Assembly (NCBI GenBank): GCA_963705525.1
Contig: CAVPJW010000007.1
Coordinates: forward strand, 744,001-808,000
DNA from: CAVPJW01 sp963705525
GTDB taxonomy: Bacteria; Acidobacteriota; Vicinamibacteria; Vicinamibacterales; CAVPJW01
Reading direction: 5' to 3'
DNA: 64,000 nt
Shown: in pieces, positions 1-9,591 of the stretch
How positions within the stretch are numbered: position 1 is the first letter of the stretch
Layout of the letters: each line of letters starts with the position of its first letter
Notes under the pieces: generated by a model
Database searches by the model: none
The model's input: the letters and a program-made list of their open reading frames with translations, nothing else
Told to the model about the DNA's origin: nothing
Position numbers and translations under genes: made by a program

Positions 1-710
1 AGTCGCGCCACGTCCTCGACCGAGCGGCCCATCGGTCCTTCGACGGCAAGCGGATTCTCCGGCAGCGGGCTGGGCCACGTCGGCACGCGACCCGGCGAAG
101 GGCGGAAACCGACGACGTTGCAGAAGCTGGCGGGGTTTCGGAGGGATCCACCGAGATCGCTGCCATCGGCGAGCGGCACCATGCCCGTCGCCAGTGCGAC
201 GGCCGCACCGCCGCTGCTGCCGCCACACGTCCTCGTGAGGTCGTACGGGTTCCGCGTGGCCCCAAACACGGCATTGAATGTCTGCGACCCTGCGCCGAAC
301 TCGGGGGTGTTCGTCTTGCCGACGACGATGGCGCCTGCCGCCTTGAGCCGCTGCACGAAGAGACCGTCTTCCACAGGTACGAAGTCTCGATACACCCGCG
401 ATCCAAACGTCGTCCGAATGCCCGCTGTGGGCACCAGGTCCTTGATGGCGAGGGGAAAGCCTTGGAGCGGTCCCGGCCGGGCGTCTCGTCGAGCCAGCCG
501 TAGGTCGGCCTCACGCGCCTGATCAATAAGGCGATCCTCGTCAACGAGCGTACAGATTGCATTGACCGCCGGATTGACGCGGCCAATCCGGCCGAGGAAG
601 GCCGTCAAGACGTCGACGACCGAAATCTCGCGCGCGTGAATCAACCGCGCCAGCTCTTTCGCGCTGGCGAAGCAGATGTCGGTGCCGAGCTGATTCGATG
701 ATCGGGTCAT
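1..710 (-). CDS. Amidase signature family hydrolase, C-terminal part cut off by window edge
   Basis: This is an amidase signature (AS) family enzyme, which hydrolyses C-N bonds of amides. The frame opens at ATG 708-710 and reads toward position 1 without a stop, so only about 236 residues are present and the C-terminal half lies outside. The Ser-cisSer-Lys triad of the family can be placed. The Lys is in an AIKDL motif near residue 90. The Gly/Ser-rich core CGGSSGG is followed by ADGSDLGGSLRNP. The substrate cannot be told. The start lies 4 bp after the stop of the NMT1-type binding protein, so the two are probably cotranscribed and the amidase could act on the imported compound (inference). 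The family call is firm; the substrate is unknown. Confidence 0.88.
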   Translation of the reverse strand, partial: MTRSSNQLGTDICFASAKELARLIHAREISVVDVLTAFLGRIGRVNPAVNAICTLVDEDRLIDQAREADLRLARRDARPGPLQGFPLAIKDLVPTAGIRTTFGSRVYRDFVPVEDGLFVQRLKAAGAIVVGKTNTPEFGAGSQTFNAVFGATRNPYDLTRTCGGSSGGAAVALATGMVPLADGSDLGGSLRNPASFCNVVGFRPSPGRVPTWPSPLPENPLAVEGPMGRSVEDVAR

Positions 711-714
711 TGCC

Positions 715-1728
715 TCAATGACCTCGCGTGCCGGGTTGCACAAGCTCCAGGAAACGCAGGTCGGTAAACTGATCGGCACGGAGCTCGGTGTCGATCAAGC
801 CGCGCTTCCGGCCCCACATCTGGTATTCGAGGATGCTCTGGACATCGATGGCGCCGTCGGTCTTGAAAGCGGGCCAGCAGGATTGTTCGAGCAGCGTCGG
901 ATCGAGCCCGGTGTGCTCCAGCATGATCTGCACGTTGCGCTTCGATCTCCCCTGCTCGTACTGCCGCACGCCTTTGAGATAGGCCCGGACGAACCTCCGG
1001 CCGACTTCCGGCCGCTGGTCGAGGAGGGTCGGGCCAAAGAACAGAAAGGCGTGTTGAAAATCCGGAATGATCGCGCCGGCCGCCTTCCAGAGACGCGCTT
1101 CACCGGTCTCGAGATTGCGCGAGATCCAGGGCTCCGCCGTCGCCGCCAGATCGATGCGGCGACTCTTGAACGCCTCCGAGAGAAGGGCGTCGGGCAGGTC
1201 CACCTGCTCGACCCGATCAATATTCAACCCCGCCTGCTCGAGCGCGCGGTCCGCATAGAAGAAGGAGTAGCTCGCACGGTCGACGGCCATCACCAACCGA
1301 TCGCTCCCAGACAGCGTCAGCTTTCCCGACGCCAGCAGGTCGGTGCGCGCGAGAATGCCGTTGGCCACGCAGCCGGTGGCGGTGACGTATCCCTTGTTGG
1401 CCACGGCGCGGATCCGCGCGCCACGCGCAACGGCGTTCAGGAAGCCCGTGGTCACGCTCCCGCCGAGCACGTCGAGACGGCCTTGTGCGAGAGACGGGAT
1501 CCCTTCCGACACTTTCTGGAGTTTGACGAACTCAACCTCGAGATGCTCGCCGCGGAAGAATCCTTCGTCCTGGGCAATGAAGATCGGACCGAAGGTGAGG
1601 TATGGAAGGACGACCGCCTTGACGTGATCCAGCGGCCTCGCGGGCGCGTCATCGCCGCGGCAACCTGCGAAAATGCCGGGGCTGGCGACGAGCACAACAA
1701 CCAGCCACGTCGTCCGGCGCCAGGTCAT
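715..1728 (-). CDS. NMT1/THI5-like (SsuA-type) substrate-binding lipoprotein
   Basis: This 337-residue extracytoplasmic binding protein belongs to the NMT1/SsuA/TauA type. It starts with a hydrophobic signal (residues 5-20) ending in a lipobox-like IFAGC, so it is probably a lipoprotein anchored at Cys22. The mature part has the two-lobed NMT1 layout, with a PYLTFGPIFIAQDEGFF opening typical of family members that bind small organic anions or pyrimidine precursors. No ABC permease or ATPase lies next to it in this window, so its transporter is missing or elsewhere. It overlaps the upstream adenylate-forming gene by 4 bp and is followed 4 bp later by the amidase, which suggests one small operon. 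The ligand is unknown. Confidence 0.8.
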   Translation of the reverse strand: MTWRRTTWLVVVLVASPGIFAGCRGDDAPARPLDHVKAVVLPYLTFGPIFIAQDEGFFRGEHLEVEFVKLQKVSEGIPSLAQGRLDVLGGSVTTGFLNAVARGARIRAVANKGYVTATGCVANGILARTDLLASGKLTLSGSDRLVMAVDRASYSFFYADRALEQAGLNIDRVEQVDLPDALLSEAFKSRRIDLAATAEPWISRNLETGEARLWKAAGAIIPDFQHAFLFFGPTLLDQRPEVGRRFVRAYLKGVRQYEQGRSKRNVQIMLEHTGLDPTLLEQSCWPAFKTDGAIDVQSILEYQMWGRKRGLIDTELRADQFTDLRFLELVQPGTRGH

Positions 1729-3353
1729 ACTGACGTCAGATCCCGCTTGGGCAGGTGAAGAGGCATCAGCTTGCCGCGCGTGCTCCAGACGGGCTCCATT
1801 CGCTTCACGCTCAAGGTTCCGGCTTGCGACCAGATGGCGCGCGCCAGATTGCCTGCATCGCTTCCCTGGCCAAGCGCGTCAAGGATCGCCTCTACGAACA
1901 CACTCTCGTCTGCCGCCGGCACGCGCGGACTGACGATGAGGCTGAGCCTGGTGAAGCCGCGCTCATCTTCCTCTTCGACGAGCTGGTAGTCCAGTGCGGA
2001 ACCACCAAACCGTTCCGGCAGGACCGCTTCGAGGATCCTGACCATCTCGCTTCCCACGAGCGTCACGCCTTCGCCGGTCAGTTTTCGGAAGCTGCGGATG
2101 GAATGAAGATGCACGGGGAAGCCGTGGCGTTCCAGCGCACATCCGCACGGCCGCGACTCGACGACACCGTAGTCGTCGCTCTCCGCATTGAGCAGGATCT
2201 TCGGCGCGGACGGCAGCAGGCTGGTGAAGCAGAACGCGGGAACGTCCAGATCAGAGCCCGGAATCCGCCGTTGACGCTGGACGAGCGCCAGGCCGTCGCT
2301 CAGAAAGTGCATGTCGTCGCCGCTCGAATTGTCAGGCCTGGGGCGCGCGCAGCCGACGGCGATCTGTCCGGCCTCGACGAAGGTGTATGTCGGGATCCAG
2401 CGTGCGCCGGTCGCCACGATCTGTCGCACCTTTGCGGGAGTGGGCGGCTCGCCGCCACCCATGAACGCGACACCGGCGAGATCGATGTTGCGTTCGACCG
2501 CCGCCAACGCGATGCGAAGGCACAAGCTGACGTGCGCCCGAATCAAGCACCTTCCGTCCTCGGCCACGGCCTCGCGCGCCCAGCCTGCAATCGTCCAGGC
2601 CTCGTGCAATCGAACTGGCTCGGGCCTCGGTATCGGGCGGCCCGCCATCCGGGACAGGCCCAGGATCACCTCCGTGGCGAGCCGGTTCTTCGCCGCCACG
2701 CGAAGATCGTGGCCGGTCACGGGCGTGAACCACTTGCGGGGCATCTGTCCGAAGCGTGCGCTCCGAAGCATGCCCGTCAATCCAGCCGTGTCCGGAAGGA
2801 CACCGCGCCAGAGCGCGGTCGGGGCGCCAAGAAGGCCGTGCGCATCGTAGGCGAGCGCAATATCCGCCGCGCGATCGACCAGGTGATCGAGATCGATGGG
2901 CACGCGGAGCCGGGGGCCGGTCGTGCCTCCAGTCAGCGCCGGCAGGTGGCCCGCTCGCAGGGGATTGTTGAAGTCGTCCGGCTGGGCGGGAACAACGATG
3001 CCTCCGCGGACGATCGGCTCGTGACCCTTGAACTCTTCGAACGTCACGTAGACGCCGGCTTCGCGAAGCTGCGTGAGCGTCGACTCCAGGCCACGTGTGC
3101 GGACCATCTGTTCGAGATCCGGCCAGTCGCAGCCTGCGAGCTTCAGCAGCGCCAGATATGGACTGCGCTCGCATTGATAGATCGCGCGCCGAACGAGGCT
3201 CAAAAAGTTGTCTTCGCGCGCGTCGAGCCGGCGGGCGATGACGGCTTTCGCCTCATCGAGAGAGAGATGCTGATGGAGAAAATGCGGAAGGGCCGTGGCA
3301 AAGCGCAGTGAAGTCGCGAAATCGCGGAAGTTGCCCATCGGAGCCGCTGACAA
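1725..3353 (-). CDS. PaaK-like adenylate-forming enzyme (AMP-dependent ligase superfamily)
   Basis: This 542-residue protein resembles phenylacetate-CoA ligase and coenzyme F390 synthetase-like proteins. A nucleotide-binding loop LTGGTTGPR lies near residue 140. A later FMGGGEPP segment and a TYTFVEAG segment match the order of motifs in the PaaK group. Such enzymes activate a carboxylate as acyl-AMP and often pass it to CoA or a carrier protein; no carrier is encoded next to it. It overlaps the binding-protein gene by 4 bp (ATGA). It lies 50 bp downstream of the nine-heme cytochrome gene, so it may be the start of a separate unit or the distal part of the cytochrome operon. Substrate not inferable. 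Confidence 0.72.
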   Translation of the reverse strand: MSAAPMGNFRDFATSLRFATALPHFLHQHLSLDEAKAVIARRLDAREDNFLSLVRRAIYQCERSPYLALLKLAGCDWPDLEQMVRTRGLESTLTQLREAGVYVTFEEFKGHEPIVRGGIVVPAQPDDFNNPLRAGHLPALTGGTTGPRLRVPIDLDHLVDRAADIALAYDAHGLLGAPTALWRGVLPDTAGLTGMLRSARFGQMPRKWFTPVTGHDLRVAAKNRLATEVILGLSRMAGRPIPRPEPVRLHEAWTIAGWAREAVAEDGRCLIRAHVSLCLRIALAAVERNIDLAGVAFMGGGEPPTPAKVRQIVATGARWIPTYTFVEAGQIAVGCARPRPDNSSGDDMHFLSDGLALVQRQRRIPGSDLDVPAFCFTSLLPSAPKILLNAESDDYGVVESRPCGCALERHGFPVHLHSIRSFRKLTGEGVTLVGSEMVRILEAVLPERFGGSALDYQLVEEEDERGFTRLSLIVSPRVPAADESVFVEAILDALGQGSDAGNLARAIWSQAGTLSVKRMEPVWSTRGKLMPLHLPKRDLTSV

Positions 3354-3403
3354 ACGGAGCGGCCCGACTGTACCACGGAACTGCGTCCACCAACGGCGAC
3401 CCG

Positions 3404-4675
3404 CTACGCTTTGCGCGCGCGATCGATCTCGCGAATCTTTGCGGCGAGCGCGCCAATCACGAGCAGGATGGCCGCGAGCGAGATCGCGAGCCCGCGCCGG
3501 CGGAACCTTAGTTCAGCGAGCGCCGCTTGGCCGGCGAGATCCACTCCGCTCACGATTTTCAGCCCATCGGCGACCACGGGCTCCACTTTCGACAGATCCG
3601 ACGTGTGAATCTCTGTTCGCGCAGACGTGAGGCGCGTTCTCGCCTCCCCAAGCGCAAGCTCTTGGCCGCTCACTTCCATCCCTGCGTTCCTGATCTGCGC
3701 GGTCAGCAATCCCGCGCGGCTGATGTCAGCCTTCAACTTCTCGATCAGGGCCCGCATCTGACCGGCGGTCTTCTGGCCGACGTCCTCGGAATGGCAGCCC
3801 GCACAAACAGAGCCTTCGGCGGTCCCGAGCATCTGGTCCGACGTTTTCTGGACGGCATGATTACTGTGACACTCGACGCAGCCGCGGTCGAACACATCGC
3901 GATGGGCGCTCGCCTCGAAGCGCGCGGCAAACACCGCGTGGCACGTGCCGCACACGTTGCCGATGGCGCCCACGCCCGGAGGCACGGCGCCGTGATTGCC
4001 ATGGCAGTCGTTGCAGGTTGGGGCTCCCAGGTCGTTCTGCTTCGTCAGCGCCAGAAAGTGCGCGCTCTTCTCGTATTCCGACCGCTGATTGGTCGGAAGA
4101 GGCGACCCGTCAGGCAGGAGATATCCCTTCATGTGCTCGGAATCTGCATGACACCTGGCGCACGTGCCGGCGACATTCAAGGCATACACAGGGGATTTCG
4201 CGTCCGACACCGGCCGGATGCCATGGGCGTTGTGGCAGCTCGTGCAGGTGGCCACTTTGGCGTCACCGGTCGCGAGTCGCTTACCATGGACACTCGTGGC
4301 GTACTCGCTCGCCTGATCGATCCGCTGACGCGGCGCAAAGCGGCGCATGGTCTCGGCGTCGCTATGGCACTTCGCACAAACGGCAATAATGGCCGGGCCC
4401 GCAAGCGGACCGCGGTATCCGCGCTTCGGATCCTTGGCCAGGAGCTTGTCATCGGTCGTCGAATCCCCGCCGTGGCAATCCACGCACGAGAACCCGCTGG
4501 TCCGATGGACATCGTGCTCCCAGTCGGCAATGGCGCCCGGAGCACGCCCGGCGATTTTCGCGTGGCAGGTCACGCAGCCGTCATGAGTCGCGGGACGTGT
4601 CTGGGACTCGGCGGCGGCGGCCAGCAGCGCGATCAGCGCGAGCGCGAGCGCGATCGGCCGCGTGGCGCGCCGCAT
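3404..4675 (-). CDS. Nine-heme periplasmic cytochrome c with C-terminal membrane anchor
   Basis: I chose ATG 4673-4675 because it opens an Arg-rich n-region plus hydrophobic signal peptide. The longer upstream frame overlaps the cytochrome b gene and has no cytochrome-like content. The 423-residue product has nine CxxCH motifs (CVTCH, CVDCH, CAKCH, CTSCH, CARCH, CNDCH, CGTCH, CVECH, CAGCH), many extra His for bis-His ligation, and one C-terminal transmembrane helix (about residues 395-412) ending in a basic tail. It should sit in the periplasm tied to the inner membrane. Its place right after Rieske and cytochrome b genes suggests it takes the position of cytochrome c1 or f in a quinol-oxidising complex, as in multiheme cytochrome bc complexes of metal-reducing bacteria (inference). 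Confidence 0.85.
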   Translation of the reverse strand: MRRATRPIALALALIALLAAAAESQTRPATHDGCVTCHAKIAGRAPGAIADWEHDVHRTSGFSCVDCHGGDSTTDDKLLAKDPKRGYRGPLAGPAIIAVCAKCHSDAETMRRFAPRQRIDQASEYATSVHGKRLATGDAKVATCTSCHNAHGIRPVSDAKSPVYALNVAGTCARCHADSEHMKGYLLPDGSPLPTNQRSEYEKSAHFLALTKQNDLGAPTCNDCHGNHGAVPPGVGAIGNVCGTCHAVFAARFEASAHRDVFDRGCVECHSNHAVQKTSDQMLGTAEGSVCAGCHSEDVGQKTAGQMRALIEKLKADISRAGLLTAQIRNAGMEVSGQELALGEARTRLTSARTEIHTSDLSKVEPVVADGLKIVSGVDLAGQAALAELRFRRRGLAISLAAILLVIGALAAKIREIDRARKA

Positions 4676-4728
4676 GTTGCGTTCGATCACCAGGGCACCA
4701 TCACCGAACGCCGTCGCCGTCCCAGCGC

Positions 4729-5820
4729 TCACGACGCGCCTCGCACCGCCAGGATGCCGAGGATGGTGAAGACGATCAGGTAGGCCAGCGCAGCGAGTCC
4801 GAGCGCCGTAAAGAAAGGGCTTCGCTCCTCGCGCGAGGCCCGTCGATCGACAAACGGCAAGACAAGCAGCCCCACAGCCGCCAGGGCAAATGCAAGGACA
4901 CCCAGCCGCTCGCCTTCCACTCCGAACACATGGCTTGGCACGAGCTTGAGCGTGTGGAACATCGCCAGAAAGTACCATTCGGGATGGATGCCCGCCGGAA
5001 CCGCCGCAAACGGATCCGCCTTGCGCCCGAGCTCCCACGGATAGAACGCGGCGAGCGCCGCCAGGAGCGCCAGCGCCACGTACCAGGCGAGCACGTCGCG
5101 CAGGATGTAGTCGGGAAAGAACCGCATCTGGCGCATGCGCCCGTCATGGTTCCGTTGCTGCTCGATCCCAATGGGCACGCTCATGCCCTGACGCTGAATC
5201 AGGAGCAGATGAACCGCGACGAGCGCCGTCGCAGCGGCCGGGAGAATCGCGACGTGCAGCCCGTAGAAGCGTGACAGTGTCGCGCCGGTCACTTCGTCGC
5301 CGCCCCGGCAGAGACGGAGAAGGAAGTGACCCACCACGGGCACCGCACCGACAATTCCTGTCCCGACTTTGGTCGCGAAGAAAGACAGTTCATTCCAGGG
5401 CAGCAGGTATCCGCTGAACCCGAACGCGAAGAGCACGAACAGCAGCAGGACGCCGGTGACCCACGTGAGCTCGCGAGGTTTCCGGTACGCCTTGAGGAAA
5501 AAGACGCTGAAAAGGTGTGCGAGCGCCGCGGCCATCAGAAGATTCGCCGACCAGCTGTGAACGTTCCGGATCAGCCAGCCGAACTCGACTTGCGTGACGA
5601 TGAACTGGACGCTTTCGTACGCTTCTGACTCGCTGGGGCGATAGTAGAGAAGGAGGAGAATCCCGGTGGCGACCTGCACGGCGAACAGGAACAGCGTGAT
5701 GCCGCCCAGGTAGTACCACGCCTTCTGGGCATGAATCGGCACGCCCTTCTCGGCGACAAAATGCCGGATGTCGTCGAGTGCCAGCCGCTCATCCACCCAC
5801 GCGATCACGCGTTGCAGCAC
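4729..5820 (-). CDS. Cytochrome b (fused N- and C-terminal domains) of a Rieske/cyt b complex
   Basis: This 363-residue polytopic protein has about eight membrane helices. Two His pairs that ligate the b hemes are visible: His88/His102 and His189/His204. The second pair has 14 intervening residues, the spacing of b6-type rather than mitochondrial-type cytochrome b. The quinol-oxidation motif PEWYF is at residues 280-284. The b6 and subunit-IV-like halves are joined in one chain. It lies between the Rieske gene (17 bp) and the nine-heme cytochrome gene (about 53 bp), all on the minus strand. It would oxidise quinol, or reduce quinone, and exchange electrons with the multiheme proteins of the operon. 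The family is firm; the direction of electron flow is unknown. Confidence 0.93.
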   Translation of the reverse strand: MLQRVIAWVDERLALDDIRHFVAEKGVPIHAQKAWYYLGGITLFLFAVQVATGILLLLYYRPSESEAYESVQFIVTQVEFGWLIRNVHSWSANLLMAAALAHLFSVFFLKAYRKPRELTWVTGVLLLFVLFAFGFSGYLLPWNELSFFATKVGTGIVGAVPVVGHFLLRLCRGGDEVTGATLSRFYGLHVAILPAAATALVAVHLLLIQRQGMSVPIGIEQQRNHDGRMRQMRFFPDYILRDVLAWYVALALLAALAAFYPWELGRKADPFAAVPAGIHPEWYFLAMFHTLKLVPSHVFGVEGERLGVLAFALAAVGLLVLPFVDRRASREERSPFFTALGLAALAYLIVFTILGILAVRGAS

Positions 5821-5837
5821 GATTCCTCACTCGACGG

Positions 5838-6311
5838 CTAGCCGCGCGAGACGACGATTTCTTCGGATCCGGGTTCGCCACGGACGCGGGCCGTGAACTG
5901 CTCGAGCGGCCGCGGCGGTGGACCGGACACGACGTTCCCGCCCAGATCGTAAATGCCGTTGTGACAGGCGCACCAGATCTGCGACGTATCGGCCTTGTAC
6001 TGAACCGTGCAGTCGAGGTGCGTGCAGACGGCCGTAAATGCCCGCACTTCGCCATCCGCCGTTCGCACCAGGATTCCTGGCTTGCTGCCAAACTTGAAGA
6101 TGAGGCCCGAGCCGGGTCTGAGCTCTGCCAGTCGGGCCGCGACCACGCTGTTCGTCGCGGGCTCACCGCTGGCCGGCGGCACGAGGTACCGCCAGATTGG
6201 ATAGACGATGGCGAGGGCCGTCGAAGCGAAGCCCGTGCCGAGGACGATGTCGAGAAAGGCGCGACGAGGCGGGACATCCGCCCGTGAACCAGCGTTGGGC
6301 CCGGACGTCAC
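5838..6311 (-). CDS. Rieske [2Fe-2S] iron-sulfur protein
   Basis: This 157-residue protein has an N-terminal membrane anchor (about residues 18-42) preceded by PPRRAF, a plausible Tat-type signal anchor as in other Rieske subunits. The two cluster-binding loops are present: C96-T-H98-L-D-C101 and C114-A-C116-H117-NGIYD. The two extra Cys would form the usual disulfide. Together with the adjacent cytochrome b gene it makes the core of a bc/b6f-like complex. It lies 34 bp downstream of the outer-membrane barrel gene in the same operon, which is an unusual neighbour for a Rieske protein. Confidence 0.95.
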   Translation of the reverse strand: MTSGPNAGSRADVPPRRAFLDIVLGTGFASTALAIVYPIWRYLVPPASGEPATNSVVAARLAELRPGSGLIFKFGSKPGILVRTADGEVRAFTAVCTHLDCTVQYKADTSQIWCACHNGIYDLGGNVVSGPPPRPLEQFTARVRGEPGSEEIVVSRG

Positions 6312-6345
6312 GGATATTCCTGAACCCGCCGTGACCGGCGCGCCA

Positions 6346-8612
6346 TCACCACAGGTATCGCAAGCGAAGCGAGAACGTGTTCCCCGTGTATGGTCGGTAG
6401 AGGTAACGGGTGGTAATCACCTGCTGTCCGCCCGCCTGTCCCGGCGGATTCAGGGACAAGCCGTCCACCGTGGTCTGGTTCCAGGCGAAATCGTTCACGC
6501 CGTAGTCGTCGTAATACCATCCGAATCCAACCCCCAGCTGACGACGCAGATAGTACATGACATCGAGGGTCGAACGGCGGCTGTCATTGGTTGCGGTCGG
6601 CAGCTGCACGAGGGCCGCGGGAGGCACGAAGATGGTCTGATTGGGATTCAGTCCGTACACGATGCTGTTGTCGCCCGACATCCAGTCGAACCCCCAGTGC
6701 ACGTCGGTCTTCGGCAGGGCCTTGACCAGATCCACCGCCACGTACACCGTATCCACATCGTCGTTCAGGTCGGTGGTCCAGTCGCGAGTGACATCGAATT
6801 CCTGCGTGCCTGGATTGGCCTGCCGAGATTTCTGCAGAGATGAGTACTTGTCGCGGCCGTAGCCAACACTGAATGCCACCGTATCGACCGGCGTCAGATC
6901 CGCCCCAATCGAAAAGAAGTCGCCGTTGGTCTTGAGCACGCCGAACTGTGTGTCGGGCCGGTCGTCGCGGAACACGCCGACCTGCGCGTTGATGGCGAAC
7001 ATGTCGGTCGGTGTCAAGTTGGCGATGAACGTGAAGCGGTTGCGATTCCGGTCTGAGATGTCGAACTGCCTCGGGAGCGCGGATCCTTCGTGGTCAGCGT
7101 CGATGACCTCTTCTTCAAGACCAGTGCCCGTTCGCTTCGAGTAGTCGTACTGAGCCCTAAGCATCAGGTACTGCCAGCCGGTGGTGTCGATCGCGACCTT
7201 GAAGCCGTTGTCCGTCGTCTCCTCGAACTGCCGGAACGTGCGCCGGTCGCGCTCCATGCTGTAGCCGACGCGAAGGGCCGTGTAAGGCATCAGGGTGAAG
7301 GACGCGTCCGCATCGACGTACTGCCGCTTGTACGAGAAGGCCTCGGCTCCGGGACCGGCGAGAAAATCCTCGATCACCTGATCGAATCGCACGTACTGCG
7401 CCACCGGAAACTCCGGCGTGTTGTTGTCGTAGTCGTACAGGCGATAGCGGACGTTGAACCACGCCTTGTCCAGGGGACGTCCGGTGTAGCCCAGGAGCAC
7501 GGACGTGACGAGCGCGCTCACGTCGGCCGTCGATCGTGCGAGGGGAATCACGGGGATTGCCGTGTTGATCGTGAACGGCAGCGAGCGCCTCGTTCTGCTT
7601 CCAGCTCGACACAGACAGGTTGCTGTAGAGCCGGCCGCGGCCCGCCACCGCGTACGTGGCCGTCCCGGCTACGGTGTTCGTGCTGCTGTCCGGCCACAAG
7701 GCCATCCGCCCCTGGGATGTGCCGTCACCGGCGGTGTACGCGGAGGTGTACGTAAAATCGGTCGCCCTGAGCGGGTTGTCGAAGGTGAGCGTGGGGATGT
7801 TGTTGTTGAACCATGAGCCGTCCCAGCCGACCTTGACCATCGATTTCGCATTTGCCCATTCGAGCGCCGCACCCACATCAGTCGTGCGGTGATCGACGGG
7901 ACCCGGCACCTGCACGGCGTGCGAGAAGCCGAATGAGGTCGACCAGGGCTGCGTGCCGTCCTTGGTTACGTTCTGGAAGTGGAACAGCAGGTCGGTGTTG
8001 TGCGAAATCGTGATCGTCGAGTCGAGGCTGGCCGTATCGCGTTGCAGTCGATCGTCGATGAACTGCGCCTGGGCATTGATCAGGTTGAACATCAGGGTAT
8101 TGCGTGCGGTCGTCTGTGCACTCGTCGCGCACGGCGGCGTCGGACAGACAGCCTGAAGCTGCTGCTGCACTGAATCATCGATCGTGGTACTGCCCTGTCC
8201 CCACGCCTCGATAGGCTGTCGCGGACAGCGCACCGAAGCTGTCCGTATCCTCCGTGCTGTAGAACGTGGGGATCTGATCCCAGGTGAAATTCACCTTCAC
8301 CCGGCCAAGATTGTTGACCTTCGCCACGTACTTCTGATCGCGGTATCCGACGTGGTTGGCGAAAAGGTCGAAGTGCCACTTGTCCTTGTCGTGGACGTAC
8401 TTGAACGCGTTCACGAGCGGGCCGTCTCTCAGGTCCTGATAGCGCTGGTAGCGCGCCTCGTCTCCGTCGGTGGTCGTAAACTGCGCGCCGAAGTCGACCG
8501 ATCCGCTGAGCGGCGCGTCGGATGTCTGGGACGCCGTGGCGACTTGCGCCCGAACGCCGGCGGCAGATCCCAGCAGCAGTGCGGTCAGCAGAGAGACTAC
8601 TCTGATACGCAT
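6346..8612 (-). CDS. MtrB/PioB-type outer-membrane beta-barrel, frame broken twice
   Basis: Three overlapping frames encode consecutive parts of one protein: signal peptide and first strands (8612 to about 8210), middle (about 8210 to 7583) and C-terminal half (about 7583 to 6346). Removing one base near 8210 and one near 7583 gives a continuous protein of about 754 residues, the usual size for MtrB/PioB-type barrels. The product has an N-terminal signal ending GVRAQ. It is rich in alternating aromatic strands and ends in LRLRYLW, a typical outer-membrane terminal strand. A C-x4-C pair (VCPTPPCA) occurs early in the middle part. It lies directly after the decaheme cytochrome gene, the standard mtrA-mtrB arrangement. 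I favour sequence errors over true inactivation because both frames are well conserved and the breaks resemble others in the window. Confidence 0.85.
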
Positions 8613-8628
8613 CTCATTCTCTCCGCGG

Positions 8629-9591
8629 TCAGCGAAGGAAAGTGCTACCCGAGGGATGGTTCGATCCGTGGATCTGCTGGTGACAGTTCACGCATCCCCT
8701 CAGGATCAAACGATTGCTGCGGCTATTGAGCGCGGTGCCGTCGTAGATCGTTGACGGATGCCTCGTGCCGATGTGGCAGCGCTGGCAGAGCATCGGCGTC
8801 CGCGAGACGAGCAGCCGATCGTTGTTCGAGCCGTGCGGATCGTGGCAGGTGCTGCAGCTCTCCCGCCCTGCCGCGTGGTCCCAGAGAAACGGGCCGCGCT
8901 TCTCGGCGTGGCACGCGAAGCAGCTCTCGTTGATGTAGTTGCCGACACGTAGCTGCTTGACGTTGGTCGACCCGTGCGGATTGTGGCACGTGGTGCACGT
9001 CATCTTGCCCTCACGGACGGGCATGTGAGACGTGCGCATCTGTTTGTTCACTTGCGTCCGGTGGCACGTCGCGCACACCTCAATGACGCTCGTCTTGACG
9101 AGCTGCGCCTGTTCGGTCTTCGGGCTGTGGACTGAATGACACGTGACGCAGCCGAGATTTCGCGCGTTGTGCGCGCTGCCGTCCCACAGCGCATGTTCCG
9201 AGCGGTTGTGGCAGGCCCTGCACGTGGCGCTCACATCGCGAGCGGCCATGCTCGAAAATCGCTTGATCGAGTCGACCTTGGCGGGATCCTCGATGTGAGC
9301 CTGCCCGGGTCCGTGGCACGTCTCGCAGCCTTGCGCCGCGGCCGGCGATCGCGGGTTCTCCACCTGCCCGTGCGGCGTGGCCTTGAAGCTCTTCCCCTCT
9401 GCCTCGTGGCAGGTGACGCACGTGTCGTCGCCAACGTATCCCGATTGAGCCTGAGGAGTCGCCGTCGGTGGCGGACTGCTCACTTGTGCCTGGTCAGACT
9501 GCGCCCGAGCCAGGCTCAGGCCGAACAGGAGGAGCAAGAGGCTCGCTATTCCGCCGGCTCCGAGATGTTTTCTGGTCGGAGAGACCTTCAT
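8629..9591 (-). CDS. Decaheme periplasmic cytochrome c, MtrA/DmsE family
   Basis: The start ATG 9589-9591 is preceded by a good ribosome site (GAGGGGTGG) and opens a signal peptide (LLLLLFGLSLARAQ). A longer in-frame extension lacks this. The 320-residue product carries exactly ten CxxCH motifs (CVTCH, CETCH, CRACH, CVTCH, CATCH, CTTCH, CFACH, CSTCH, CQRCH, CVNCH), the count and length of MtrA, PioA and DmsE. In known systems this decaheme wire inserts into the MtrB barrel and carries electrons across the outer membrane. The barrel gene follows 16 bp downstream. No MtrC/OmcA-like surface cytochrome is present in the window, so the outer partner is absent, dispensable or elsewhere. Confidence 0.92.
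   Translation of the reverse strand: MKVSPTRKHLGAGGIASLLLLLFGLSLARAQSDQAQVSSPPPTATPQAQSGYVGDDTCVTCHEAEGKSFKATPHGQVENPRSPAAAQGCETCHGPGQAHIEDPAKVDSIKRFSSMAARDVSATCRACHNRSEHALWDGSAHNARNLGCVTCHSVHSPKTEQAQLVKTSVIEVCATCHRTQVNKQMRTSHMPVREGKMTCTTCHNPHGSTNVKQLRVGNYINESCFACHAEKRGPFLWDHAAGRESCSTCHDPHGSNNDRLLVSRTPMLCQRCHIGTRHPSTIYDGTALNSRSNRLILRGCVNCHQQIHGSNHPSGSTFLR

Noticed and set aside
1755..3311. A 518-codon plus-strand open frame opposite the PaaK-like gene
   Set aside because: No family motifs and the composition of an antisense shadow; the minus-strand gene has an adenylation loop and operon overlaps.
3404..5038. Longer start (5038) for the nine-heme cytochrome
   Set aside because: The extra 121 codons overlap the cytochrome b gene and read as nonsense; ATG 4675 opens a signal peptide.
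6346..8612. Programmed ribosomal frameshifting in the MtrB-type gene
   Set aside because: No slippery heptamer with downstream structure at either site, and the same kind of break occurs in many unrelated genes of the window.
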